A stretch of DNA of 35,970 nucleotides from Acidobacteriota bacterium (GTDB lineage: Bacteria; Acidobacteriota; Terriglobia; Terriglobales; Acidobacteriaceae). The position numbers were made by a program, and so were the translations under genes. Where the stretch lies: contig JAJZDM010000031.1 of NCBI GenBank assembly GCA_021806005.1, positions 1-35,970 of the forward strand. Direction: 5' to 3'. Shown here in pieces: positions 7,386-15,543 of this stretch. Numbering within the stretch: the stretch's first letter is position 1; every line of letters starts with the position of its first letter. The notes beneath the pieces are model-generated. The model worked only from the letters and a program-made list of their open reading frames with translations. It did no database searches and was not told where the DNA came from.

Positions 7386-9320
7386 TCATCCGTTGGCGCT
7401 GTGAGTCCGGATCCCGACGACTCCCAGTTCCCATCCTCCATAAGTGGGATGGAAGTTTCTGTGGAGCCGGAAGGCCAGGTCCAGAAGATCTCCCCGCCTC
7501 CATCCCTGCTTCAGGGCAACTTGGGACCAGTCTTCCCTCCGGCTCCACGCGACCCCTGAGAACTTTGCGCCGCGATCCGCATCCTCCACCGTCAGGCGAA
7601 GATGGCGATGGTTGACCACACGCGGATCCGCAGCCAGCCGGACACCCCGGCTCAGGAACACGGGTTCCTCATTTCCCCGGCCAAATGGCCCCATCTGCTC
7701 CAACTGCGCGAAGAACTCCGCGGTCAGATCCCCCAGGCGCACCTCCGCATCACAGAGCAGGCTCTGCTCCAGGTCCTCCGGCGTGAGCCGATCCGCGGCG
7801 TAGGACAGCATTCGCTGCCGCAGCTGACCTACCCGCTCTGAGGGCAGCGAGAAGCCCACGGCGTGGGCATGCCCGCCAAACCGGGTAAACAACCTCGCCT
7901 CGCCCTGACCATTCACGGCTGTTAACGCATCGAGCAGATGGAACCCGGCTACCGAACGCCCGGAGCCGTACGCTTCGCCATCCTCGTGGGTGATTACCAG
8001 GGCCGGCCGGGCGGTCCGGTCCACGACTCTGGAGGCTAGAATCCCAATCACGCCGCGGTGCCAGGCTCCAGAGCAGGGGCTGGAAGGGAACGTTTCTGGC
8101 TGAGTTCCCGGCGCGGTCTGGAGGGATGCATCGTCAAGGACATAACAGGGTGGAGTGGCGACGGCGTGGGGAGGGGGTTGGGTGGCAGCTTCGGACGGGG
8201 CTCCTGTCTGGGCTTCGATCTGGGCTTCGATCGTGCGCAGCGCCTCGGCCTCGCGGTTCCTGCGCTCGTCATTGAGGCGATGCAGCTTCTCCGCCAACGT
8301 CCGGGCCGTGGTGGCATCCCGGGTGAGGAACATCTCCACCACATCGGAGGCGATGTCCATCCGTCCCGCCGCATTGATGCGCGGCGCCAGGCGGAAGGCC
8401 ACGTCCATGGCGGAGATCGGCCGTCCAGTATCGATCTGCGCCAACTCCATCAGGGCGCAGAGTCCTGGCTGGGCCGGTTGACGAAGCTCCAGCAGCCCCA
8501 GGCGGGCCAGCGTCCGGTTCTCACCGGTCAGGGGCACCGCGTCAGCGATGGTGGCAACCGCCACCAGCTTGAGAAAGGAGGGAAGCATCTTCTCCCGCAC
8601 TCTGGCCTGTTGCCCCGCATCGGCTGCGCTGCTCTCCAGCAGCGCCTGCACGAGTTTGAACGCTACCGCAGCCCCGCAGAGATCCTTGTACGGATACGGG
8701 CAGCCGAGCTGGTTCGGATTGAGTACGGCGATGGCCTCCGGCACGGGAGCCTGCTCCTCCGTGACTTCGGGCAGATGATGGTCGGTAACGATGAGGTCGA
8801 GTCCCAGTCGCCGGGCCTGGGCGGCGGCGGCAAAGGCGCGTATGCCGGTATCTACGCTCACGACCAGGCGCACACCCTCGGCGGCTGCCGCCTCGATGCG
8901 GGCATCCTGCATCCCATAGCCTTCGCGGACGCGGTGGGGGATGTGATAGCGGACGTCAGCCGTCCGTCCCAGCCAGGCAGCGGCGCGCTCCAGCCCGGTC
9001 TTGAGCAGGACTGTCGCCACGGTGCCGTCCACGTCGTAGTCCCCGTAGATCAGCACCGGTTCCTGGCGTTCGATCGCCGTTCGCAGTCGGGTCACAGCCG
9101 CCTGCATGCCGAGCATCTTGCAGGGATCATGCAGTTGTCCCATCCCCGGCTGCAGAAAGGCTCGGGCTGCCTCGGCCGTCTCCACTCCGCGGGCGATCAG
9201 GATCCGGGTGATCGGTTCGGGAACCCCCAGCACCCGGGCCAGTTCCGCGGCCGCCTCACCCTTCTGCGCGGCTACGATCCACCGATCCTGAATCCGCTGG
9301 TTTTGCAATACAGCTCCCAT
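7386..9320 (-). CDS. recJ: single-stranded-DNA-specific 5'-3' exonuclease RecJ
   Basis: A 644-residue DHH-family nuclease acting in RecFOR recombination and in mismatch and base-excision repair. Visible motifs are GDYDVDG at 93-99 (metal Asp residues 94, 96, 98), SVDTG with Asp157, DHH at 180-182, the DHHA1 nucleotide-binding SGRS near 453-456 and GGHAHAVG at 482-489, and a C-terminal OB-like domain. It is about 60-80 residues longer than many RecJ proteins, largely because of a Pro/Thr/Ala-rich insertion at about 371-416 just before the conserved WHRGVIGI motif. Start ATG at 9320 fits the usual N-terminus, with only a weak ribosome site. It is followed by the HlyD gene on the same strand after about 95 bases. 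Confidence 0.93.
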   Translation of the reverse strand: MGAVLQNQRIQDRWIVAAQKGEAAAELARVLGVPEPITRILIARGVETAEAARAFLQPGMGQLHDPCKMLGMQAAVTRLRTAIERQEPVLIYGDYDVDGTVATVLLKTGLERAAAWLGRTADVRYHIPHRVREGYGMQDARIEAAAAEGVRLVVSVDTGIRAFAAAAQARRLGLDLIVTDHHLPEVTEEQAPVPEAIAVLNPNQLGCPYPYKDLCGAAVAFKLVQALLESSAADAGQQARVREKMLPSFLKLVAVATIADAVPLTGENRTLARLGLLELRQPAQPGLCALMELAQIDTGRPISAMDVAFRLAPRINAAGRMDIASDVVEMFLTRDATTARTLAEKLHRLNDERRNREAEALRTIEAQIEAQTGAPSEAATQPPPHAVATPPCYVLDDASLQTAPGTQPETFPSSPCSGAWHRGVIGILASRVVDRTARPALVITHEDGEAYGSGRSVAGFHLLDALTAVNGQGEARLFTRFGGHAHAVGFSLPSERVGQLRQRMLSYAADRLTPEDLEQSLLCDAEVRLGDLTAEFFAQLEQMGPFGRGNEEPVFLSRGVRLAADPRVVNHRHLRLTVEDADRGAKFSGVAWSRREDWSQVALKQGWRRGDLLDLAFRLHRNFHPTYGGWELGVVGIRTHSANG

Positions 9321-9580
9321 GCCTGCGACCTTGTCGGAATCGACCTCCGCCAGCCGTCGCGGTTCTCTCCGCCGGGAAGGGAGAGTTCAGCCCGGCGCTG
9401 GTCGATGCCTGGGCTATTGTTCTGTGGATCTGTCTCTGGGGGCGCCGGAGCGCACTCCGCGGGGAAGATATCCGTTGATGTCATGACCCCGATGTTGTTG
9501 GCCGGATATTCCGGCCTGGCAGGACGCCGGCAGGCGGCAGAACGAAGGGTCCAAGGCTCTACCCTCCGCTTCTGTTGTCT

Positions 9581-10045
9581 CTATTCGTCGTCGCGGTCGT
9601 CCAGAAGAATCTGCCCCATATGATCCGCCGCGGAGTCCATCAGATCCTGAAATACGTCGTACCATTCGGTGGCCGTCTCATAGAGAAAGATGACGCCTCC
9701 GTGGGCGAATCCAAGCTGAAGGTAGCCGGTCTTGCCTACGTGCTGCTGCAGGCCCTGGGCCTCTTCCAACTCTGCGGCATCCCCATCCGGATAGGCCTGG
9801 CTGCGTAACTGGCTGATCAGTGCGGAGAGGTCCTCCGGCTCCAGAATGACCTCGCTCATGGTGAGGAATGGAGCCTGTGCGGCCTTGGCATGCTCCACAA
9901 AGTCCTTCCAGCCGTCCACGTCGTCTTCTTCAAAGACAACGGTAGGCACGTTCTCCTGTACGAAACTCTTCATGCGCCGCATGCCATGCCCGGCGATGAA
10001 CGCAACCATGTCGTCCTTCACTGTGGATAAATCATCAAAGGCCAT
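9581..10045 (-). CDS. conserved-looking hypothetical protein, 154 aa
   Basis: I do not recognise a named family. It is a soluble, acidic protein (many Asp/Glu, tail LLDDRDDE) without signal or membrane segment. It shows normal codon-position bias and a clean ATG, and it reads as a compact alpha/beta protein with EEDDVDGWKDFVEHAKA and a central YLQLGFAHGGVIFLYETATEWYD. It lies about 260 bases upstream of recJ on the same strand and is divergent from the DUF507 pair, separated by 68 bases that must hold both promoters. The 260 bases between it and recJ contain nothing I can support. Confidence 0.7.
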   Translation of the reverse strand: MAFDDLSTVKDDMVAFIAGHGMRRMKSFVQENVPTVVFEEDDVDGWKDFVEHAKAAQAPFLTMSEVILEPEDLSALISQLRSQAYPDGDAAELEEAQGLQQHVGKTGYLQLGFAHGGVIFLYETATEWYDVFQDLMDSAADHMGQILLDDRDDE

Positions 10046-10113
10046 AGACCTATTCTCGCAGAAGTGATGTCTGCCTGCCGATCCATTGTGTGCGTGCTAA
10101 CCTATGATTGCCC

Positions 10114-10392
10114 ATGATCTTTTCCAAGGATTACGTAAGCTACCTTGCCCGCCAGACCAGCAAACACCTGGTAGCCACCAGGATGATCAAGACCGATAAA
10201 CCGGCCCTGGTCGATGAACGGCTGGCGAACGCTCTGATTGAAGAACTCTCCCTTGAAGATCGCATCAACGAAGAAGTTCGCGTCATACTCGAAGCCTTTC
10301 AGGACGATATGCTGAAATCCGGGGCCAGCTATCCCGAGATGTTCAAGAAGGTGAAGCAAGAACTGACCCGGAAATACAAGGCGGTACTATGA
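10114..10392 (+). CDS. DUF507 family protein, first of tandem pair
   Basis: A 92-residue protein of the DUF507 family (function unknown, common in Acidobacteria, deltaproteobacteria and Aquificae). It has the characteristic start MIFSKDYVSYLARQ, the LIEELSLEDRINEEVRVIL core and the MFKKVKQELTRKYK tail, predicted all helical and cytoplasmic. The ATG at 10114 is chosen over an upstream TTG because it gives the family N-terminus. No Shine-Dalgarno is visible, and a TATGAT box at 10103-10108 lies only 5 bases before the ATG, so the message may be leaderless. Its stop overlaps the next gene by four bases (ATGA). Confidence 0.87.
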   Translation: MIFSKDYVSYLARQTSKHLVATRMIKTDKPALVDERLANALIEELSLEDRINEEVRVILEAFQDDMLKSGASYPEMFKKVKQELTRKYKAVL

Positions 10393-10709
10393 GCGCCATG
10401 CGCGGAGCTCCCGATCTCAAACCTACGTACACCACCCGCATCTCTGACGACAAGCTGAACAAGCTGGCTCATACGGTTGCCGACACTCTGGCCATGATTG
10501 ACGAGGTCGACTTTCTGGAAGACCGCAACACGATCCGCCAGGAGGCTCGAAAGGCGCTTACGAAGCTTCTGCTGGAAGAGGTGAAGATCGACGCCGCGGC
10601 GCGCCAGAAGATTGCCTCCCAGCGGCGCATCATCCCGGAGGGCTCCCAGGAGTGGGATATCCTCTACCGCAAGTACTATAACGATGAGGTCAAAAAGCTG
10701 GGTCTCTAG
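10389..10709 (+). CDS. DUF507 family protein, second of tandem pair
   Basis: A 106-residue paralogue of the preceding gene. It carries the other DUF507 flavour: RISDDKLNKLAHTVADTL near the start, an EARKALTKLLLEEVKID core and a very conserved C-terminus (ARQKIAS, then EGSQEWDILYRKYYNDEV). It begins at an ATG overlapping the stop of its partner, which argues for coupled synthesis and perhaps a heteromer (inference). The function of the family is not established. A tRNA-Glu gene follows after about 105 bases with its own -10 box. Confidence 0.88.
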   Translation: MSAMRGAPDLKPTYTTRISDDKLNKLAHTVADTLAMIDEVDFLEDRNTIRQEARKALTKLLLEEVKIDAAARQKIASQRRIIPEGSQEWDILYRKYYNDEVKKLGL

Positions 10710-10775
10710 CCCGGGTGGGTCGTGGAGAGCCGAAGGGTACACTCCACCGCCCTTCTCCAGGCGACCCGCTTTTGC

Positions 10776-10781
10776 TATACT
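10776..10781 (+). promoter_or_regulatory. -10 box of tRNA-Glu
   Basis: TATACT, preceded at 17 bases by a weak -35 (TTCTCC, 10753-10758), lies 33 bases before the mature tRNA-Glu 5' end. No other gene starts here, so this is the likely tRNA promoter. Confidence 0.5.
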
Positions 10782-10814
10782 CAGAAGGTCGCAACGGATT
10801 CCCCATCCGTGTAT

Positions 10815-10891
10815 GGCGTTATGGTGTAACTGGTTAACACGTCGCCCTCTCAAGGCGAAGAGTCCGGGTTCGAGCCCCGGTAACGCTACCA
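10815..10891 (+). tRNA. tRNA-Glu (anticodon CUC)
   Basis: Complete cloverleaf. The acceptor GGCGTTA pairs with TAACGCT (G-U at the end), the D stem GTGT/ACAC holds a GG-containing loop, the anticodon stem TCGCC/GGCGA carries loop CTCTCAA (anticodon CTC at 10849-10851), and the T stem CCGGG/CCCGG carries loop TTCGAGC. The 3' CCA is encoded (10889-10891) after discriminator A. It decodes GAG. Confidence 0.95.
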
Positions 10892-11203
10892 AAATCAATC
10901 AATTACCATAATTTGAACGAACCGGACCCGCGCGAGGAGTTCCTTCCGACCGGCTGTGTCGTCTGGCTCGCTACCCTTGGCCGATCCCCTCGTCGAGGAC
11001 GAAACACGGCACCCGCATCCGCTGCCGGATTCCATTCAGAGATCCAGAGCCGGTTGTTCGAAGCTTCCTGCAAGGGAAAAAGGGGAGCAGGTCTGGAGGA
11101 TTATCCTCCACCCAGCGCTCCCCCTTCTTTCCCAAAGCCAAGATCCCCCAAAGCCAAGAGATCGTTCAGATGAGGTTCGTCAACAGAAATTTCGAAAAGA
11201 GGT
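10892..11203. other. gene-free stretch between tRNA-Glu and phosphofructokinase
   Basis: I see no supported gene. The short open frames here have biased, low-complexity composition and no ribosome site. The only structure is the hairpin at 11077-11123, described as the terminator of the phosphofructokinase transcript. Confidence 0.6.
11077..11123 (-). terminator. intrinsic terminator of the phosphofructokinase transcript
   Basis: Outer arms GGGGAGC / GCTCCCC (11082-11088 with 11117-11123), an internal loop, then a perfect TGGAGGA / TCCTCCA hairpin (11094-11100 with 11104-11110) with loop TTA. On the minus strand it ends in five T (plus A at 11077-11081). It lies about 80 bases after the stop codon. 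Confidence 0.75.
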
Positions 11204-12241
11204 TCAGGCCTTCGGTTGCAGTCCCTTGATTACCTCAAAGAGATCTTCGCCGACGGTTCTGTTCTTGGCGATCGCATCTTCCAGAGGGATATCTGTAATC
11301 TTGTTGCCTTGCAGCACGACCAGGCGCCCGTTCTTGCCCTGATGCATCAGGTCGATGGCGGCGACTCCATAGCGGGTGGCCAGCATACGATCAAAGGCTG
11401 TCGGAGTTCCACCGCGCTGGGTGTGTCCCAGGTTCACGCTGCGGGTCTCATAGCCGGTGCGCTTTTCAATCTCCTCAGCCAGCGCCTGCCCAATGCCGCT
11501 CAGCCGGGCATGGCCAAAGGAGTCCAGTTTGGCGCCGAGGGTTGCCTGTCCGGCGGTCTCTGAAAGCTTGGCCCCTTCGGCGACCACCACCAGGGCAAAG
11601 CGCTTGCCGCTCTCCCAGCGCGCGCGCAGGAGGCGCACCACTTCGTCCATGTCGATAGGCTTCTCCGGCGCAAGGATCACATCGGCTCCGCCTGCAATTC
11701 CCGCGGTGACGGCGATCCATCCTGCGTCGCGGCCCATGACCTCTACAACCTGGACGCGGCTGTGCGCTTCAGTGGTGGAGTGCAGCCGGTCCACTGCCTC
11801 GGTTGCAATGGTCACCGCGGTATCGAATCCAAAGCAGACATCGGTTCCGCTCAGATCGTTATCAATGGTCTTGGGAACCCCGATACACTGTACGCCGCGC
11901 TTGACCAACTCCACGGAGATCGACTGCGTGTCGTCTCCGCCCATGGCGATCAACGCATCCAGATTGTGCCGCTTGATTGTGGCCAGGCAGCTTTCGAAAC
12001 CTCCCTCGATCTTCTTCACATTGGTCCGTGAAGAGCGCAGAATGGTTCCTCCGCGGTGCAGAATGCCGCTGGTGGTCTGCAGGTCGAGGGGCATGGTGCG
12101 GTCGTCGATCACTCCGCGCCAGCCCTCCAGAAATCCTACAAACTCATCTCCGTAGTGGCTAATGCCCTTGCGCACTACGGCCCGAATCACCGCATTCAAT
12201 CCGGGGCAATCCCCTCCGCCTGTCAACATCCCGATTCGCAT
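11204..12241 (-). CDS. pfp: 6-phosphofructokinase, diphosphate-dependent signature
   Basis: Group-A phosphofructokinase (345 aa) that phosphorylates fructose 6-phosphate in glycolysis. The ATG at 12241 is fixed by a perfect AGGAGG six bases upstream, and with it the numbering matches the E. coli enzyme. GGDD ends at residue 104, and PKTIDND has Lys124 and the catalytic Asp127. In ATP-dependent PfkA positions 104 and 124 are Gly and Gly; Asp104 plus Lys124 is the diagnostic pair of PPi-dependent enzymes, because Asp104 blocks the ATP alpha-phosphate. I therefore call a reversible PPi-fructose-6-phosphate phosphotransferase. Also seen are MGRDAGWIA and the C-terminal LGHTQRGG. Monocistronic, with its own terminator. 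Confidence 0.9.
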   Translation of the reverse strand: MRIGMLTGGGDCPGLNAVIRAVVRKGISHYGDEFVGFLEGWRGVIDDRTMPLDLQTTSGILHRGGTILRSSRTNVKKIEGGFESCLATIKRHNLDALIAMGGDDTQSISVELVKRGVQCIGVPKTIDNDLSGTDVCFGFDTAVTIATEAVDRLHSTTEAHSRVQVVEVMGRDAGWIAVTAGIAGGADVILAPEKPIDMDEVVRLLRARWESGKRFALVVVAEGAKLSETAGQATLGAKLDSFGHARLSGIGQALAEEIEKRTGYETRSVNLGHTQRGGTPTAFDRMLATRYGVAAIDLMHQGKNGRLVVLQGNKITDIPLEDAIAKNRTVGEDLFEVIKGLQPKA

Positions 12242-12247
12242 GTCTTG

Positions 12248-12253
12248 CCTCCT
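12248..12253 (-). promoter_or_regulatory. Shine-Dalgarno site deciding the phosphofructokinase start
   Basis: AGGAGG on the minus strand, six bases before the ATG at 12241. It excludes the longer frame beginning at 12259. Confidence 0.85.
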
Positions 12254-12530
12254 AAGCAATCAAGACGATGATAACTCTGTTGCAGGTGAAAGTTGGCTCT
12301 CGCCCGGGTGCGGCAGCTTCTCGGTTGGGGAAGAAGTTCATCGGTGATGAGGCTTCGAATGTATCGCTCCGGCCAATTCGGAGGACATGGTATACCAAGC
12401 CGAATACCAGCATGCCGGGGCTTTCAGCAAAGACCGCTGAAGGGTTGGAAGTTGACGCCCGAGCTGCTAGTTGGGTCGCAGCCGTGCCGATTGATTGACG
12501 CCTTTGGTGAGCCTCTGCGAGACTCAAAAC

Positions 12531-13244
12531 ATGGCATATACGGGAAGAGTTGAACTAGCAAGGGATCGTAAGCTGCGCAACAGCAACACGCGCCTCTACC
12601 GCGCCGCACACTGGCCCCTGTGGATCTGGGTCTTCTTTCTCGCTCCTGGACCATTGACCTTCAGTCTCTTTGCCAGCGGTATGCACCGCGGCAATTTAAT
12701 CTGGCTGGCGCTGGTGCTGGCCGGTACTGGTGTTGCGGCTCTTCGCGGGAGCCTTCCCGGTGCTGAGCCTTGTCCTTACATCCTGCGTTTTGACGAGGAC
12801 AGACCAAACCCCCTGTATCGCAGGGTCTGCTACACCTTTGCCTGGAACGCGGTGCTCAGTTTTGCCTTGCTGAATCTGAGCGGCCTAATGATGGCGGCTT
12901 TGACCGGCAGTTGGCACCTGAAGCAGATCTACGACTATGGCTACCCCCCACTCTGCCTGCTGATTCTCCTTCTGGGAGCTCTGGGCAAGCTTCCGCGGGT
13001 GGGAACCTCGACCCTGGGGGAGGGAACGGAACGGCGATACTTCTACGGCTCCGTGTGGGCCGTTACAATCTCACAGACCGTTCTGCTGATTCTCTGGAAG
13101 CTGCTGCCGCGCAACCACGACTCGGATGTGGCGAAGCTTTTTCTCTTCGTCGCGGTTCTGGCGTTGGCGGGCATGGCGGCGCGGCAGGGCAAGTTTCCTC
13201 GGACGCGGCCCATCCTGCCCGGTGAGTCCATGGTTGCGGACTGA
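12531..13244 (+). CDS. multi-pass membrane protein of unknown function
   Basis: A 237-residue integral membrane protein with about six hydrophobic segments: near residues 28-45 (WPLWIWVFFLAPGPLTFSLF), 52-68, 105-125, 140-155, 175-190 and 203-215. I do not recognise the family. ATG at 12531 is preferred over a TTG twelve codons upstream; neither has a clear ribosome site. It is transcribed away from phosphofructokinase, with a shared gap of about 290 bases in which I see no further gene. The cold-shock gene follows after 199 bases on the same strand. Confidence 0.7.
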   Translation: MAYTGRVELARDRKLRNSNTRLYRAAHWPLWIWVFFLAPGPLTFSLFASGMHRGNLIWLALVLAGTGVAALRGSLPGAEPCPYILRFDEDRPNPLYRRVCYTFAWNAVLSFALLNLSGLMMAALTGSWHLKQIYDYGYPPLCLLILLLGALGKLPRVGTSTLGEGTERRYFYGSVWAVTISQTVLLILWKLLPRNHDSDVAKLFLFVAVLALAGMAARQGKFPRTRPILPGESMVAD

Positions 13245-13443
13245 GCCGCATTCGCGGGGTTCCAATCGAAGCCTTGGGGTTGGAGGACTCAATCCTTATG
13301 GCTTCCGCTCGACAATAGATGCTAGAATAGATTAGATCGTCGAATCCGACCTGGTGTCCTTGCCTGTTCCGCTTCATCGCTAAACTTGCAAATCGTCCCA
13401 TCCGAGAGTTCAGCGATACATTTTTTCAAAAGGAAGCACAGAT

Positions 13444-13644
13444 ATGGAACAGGGAACAGTGAAGTGGTTTAACGACGCCAAGGGCTTTGGATTCCTCAGC
13501 AGGCCGAACGGTGAGGATGTATTCGTACACTTCTCCGCAATTCAGAGCAACGGCTTTCGCTCGCTGCAAGAGGGCCAGGCCGTTCAGTTCAACGTGGTCA
13601 AGGGACCCAAGGGCTGGCAGGCAGAGAACGTTCAGCCTCTCTAA
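13444..13644 (+). CDS. csp: cold-shock protein (CspA family)
   Basis: A 66-residue single cold-shock domain that binds single-stranded RNA and DNA and melts mRNA structure. The N-terminus [18 protein letters not shown] contains RNP1 (KGFGF), and RNP2 is VFVHFSAI. Length and motifs are those of CspA-type proteins. An AAGGAAG ribosome site lies about 9 bases before the ATG. A TCGACA element (13309-13314) more than 120 bases upstream, with poor -10 candidates, suggests a long leader, as is usual for csp mRNAs. A strong hairpin terminator follows. Confidence 0.96.
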   Translation: MEQGTVKWFNDAKGFGFLSRPNGEDVFVHFSAIQSNGFRSLQEGQAVQFNVVKGPKGWQAENVQPL

Positions 13645-13679
13645 AGAGATCGAAGCGATCTAAAGATCTGAAGACATGG

Positions 13680-13711
13680 AAAACGGGAAGAACGTGAGTT
13701 CTTCCCGTTTT
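13680..13711. terminator. bidirectional intrinsic terminator
   Basis: A perfect 14-bp hairpin with arms AAAACGGGAAGAAC and GTTCTTCCCGTTTT and loop GTGA, between the cold-shock gene (plus) and the semialdehyde dehydrogenase gene (minus). The A and T runs at the stem ends allow it to stop transcription in both directions. Confidence 0.9.
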
Positions 13712-13799
13712 GCATTGTGCTGAATCGTCTTTCGGGTGCGCTGCAGGCACGGAGACTCGTCTTCCGGAATCGGGTCTTCTGGTTCTTGTTCCGCCGCTG

Positions 13800-15383
13800 C
13801 TAGAACGGCTCCCGATTGCTGATTCCATCGACGATGCGCAGGATGCCGCGCGGATTCGCATCGTGCAACTCCTCGGGCAGGGCCGCCTGGGGAAATCCCT
13901 GGTAGCACACCGGACGCGCGAAGCGCAGAATGGCCAGTGTACCCACGGAGGTGAACCGGCTGTCCGAGGATGCGGGATATGGTCCTCCATGGACCATCGC
14001 ATCGCAGACCTCCACGCCGGTGGGATAGCCGTTGAAGAGCACGCGCCCCGCCTTGCGTTCCAGCACCGCAACCAGGTCCGCGTATGCGGCCAGATCCTCC
14101 TCTGTGCCCAGCAGGGTTGCTGTCAGGTGTCCCTCCAAGTGCTCCGCCGCGCGCAGCATCGCCTCACGCCCAGCGCAGCGGATCACCAGCGAGGTGGGCC
14201 CAAAGATCTCTTCGCTCAGTTCGGGCTGTTGAAGAAAGGCATCGATCTCTGTCTCCAGCAATACCGGCGCGGCGCTGCACGCGCCGCTGGTCTGGGTTAC
14301 CCGCCCTGCCGGCACGCCGCAGGACAGGGCCCGTTCCTCGATCGCTCTCCGGTAGTTTGCGGCTATCGCCGGCGTCAGCAGCGTAAATCCGGTGCTGTCC
14401 CGGGTGAGCCGGTGTAGTTCGCCGAGCAGGAGTTCTGTTTCCTCGAGATTGGGTACAAAGACCATCCCCGGTTTGGTGCAGAACTGGCCCGCTCCCAGGG
14501 TGAAGGAGCCAAACAGCCCAGCGGCGATCTCCCTGGTCTGGCTCGCAAGCGCACCGGGCAGGACGAAGACCGGATTGGTGCTGCCCATCTCCGCGAAGCA
14601 GGGGATCGGGTTGGGCCGGCCTGCTGCGAGAGACATCAGAGATTGTCCTCCCCGGCGCGATCCGGTAAAGGCCACCGCGCAGGTGAGCGGATGCTCAACC
14701 AGCGCCTGTCCCACCGCGAAGCCGGAGTCGAAGAGCAGGGAGAAGAGGCCATGAGGCGCGCCGCAGCTTTGCAGGCTGTCTGCAAGAATCCGACCCACCA
14801 GTTCGCTGGTGCCCGGATGCGCCGGATGAGCCTTGACCACCACCGGGCATCCGGCGGCCAGAGCGGAGGCGGTATCGCCGCCGGCCACGGAGAAGGCCAG
14901 GGGAAAGTTGCTGGCTCCGAAGACTACCACCGGACCCAGCGGTTGCAGCATGGAGCGCAGGTCCGGACGCGGCAGCGGGGTGCGGTTCGGAAGCGCTCGA
15001 TCGATGCGCGCCTCCACCCAGGAGCCCTCCTCGACGACCCGCGCAAAGAGACGGAGCTGGTTGCTGGTGCGCTGTGTCTCTCCCTTCAGCCGAGGCTCGG
15101 GTAGCGCCGTCTCCATCTTCGCTCGTGCGACGAGCTCCGCCGTGGCGGCATCGAGTCCGTCGGCGATGGTGCGCAGCAGCCTGGCCCGCTCCGTGCCAGT
15201 ACTCTTTCGCCAGACCAGGAAGGCAGCCTGCGCTGCCTCCAACGCCTGCGCCACCTCCTGTTGCGAGGCTGAGAAGAAGGCCGGTTCCACAGCCTCGCCG
15301 GAGACTGGATTGACGGCATGAAACGGTGAGCCGGTTTTCGAACCTTCCCGGCCTGCAATCAGGGAAACCCCAGAGATCTCCAT
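13800..15383 (-). CDS. lhpG: alpha-ketoglutarate semialdehyde dehydrogenase (2,5-dioxovalerate dehydrogenase)
   Basis: A 527-residue aldehyde dehydrogenase that oxidises 2,5-dioxovalerate to 2-oxoglutarate, the last step of hydroxyproline breakdown. Catalytic residues are visible: Asn159 in FGASNFPLAF, general base Glu265 in CFAEMGSTNP and nucleophile Cys302 in GAGQFCTKPG. The FGASNFPLAF/CFAEMGSTNPVF combination is that of the KGSADH/fatty-aldehyde branch, which is longer than typical ALDHs, as here. GAGGAG lies just upstream of ATG 15383. It is last in the hydroxyproline operon, 160 bases after the deaminase gene, and ends before a bidirectional terminator. The same enzyme can also finish sugar-acid or glucarate pathways, so it may serve the neighbouring cluster too. 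Confidence 0.9.
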   Translation of the reverse strand: MEISGVSLIAGREGSKTGSPFHAVNPVSGEAVEPAFFSASQQEVAQALEAAQAAFLVWRKSTGTERARLLRTIADGLDAATAELVARAKMETALPEPRLKGETQRTSNQLRLFARVVEEGSWVEARIDRALPNRTPLPRPDLRSMLQPLGPVVVFGASNFPLAFSVAGGDTASALAAGCPVVVKAHPAHPGTSELVGRILADSLQSCGAPHGLFSLLFDSGFAVGQALVEHPLTCAVAFTGSRRGGQSLMSLAAGRPNPIPCFAEMGSTNPVFVLPGALASQTREIAAGLFGSFTLGAGQFCTKPGMVFVPNLEETELLLGELHRLTRDSTGFTLLTPAIAANYRRAIEERALSCGVPAGRVTQTSGACSAAPVLLETEIDAFLQQPELSEEIFGPTSLVIRCAGREAMLRAAEHLEGHLTATLLGTEEDLAAYADLVAVLERKAGRVLFNGYPTGVEVCDAMVHGGPYPASSDSRFTSVGTLAILRFARPVCYQGFPQAALPEELHDANPRGILRIVDGISNREPF

Positions 15384-15543
15384 ATACTCCTCGCGATGCT
15401 TTTGTCTTGGTTATCCTCCGATGGTCTCCAGTTGCCGTGCGGGCCGCAGATCGCGTGCCTTTCGAAGTGGAGGCTTCATCGGAGCTTCACTGATTCATCC
15501 CAGGGCTTACCATACGCTCTTCCCAGGCTTGCCGACCGCACCT

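Noticed and set aside
8058-9623. Long plus-strand frame (521 codons) opposite recJ
   Set aside because: Its Gly/Arg/His-rich composition is typical of the reverse strand of a GC-rich gene; recJ motifs are clear on the other strand.
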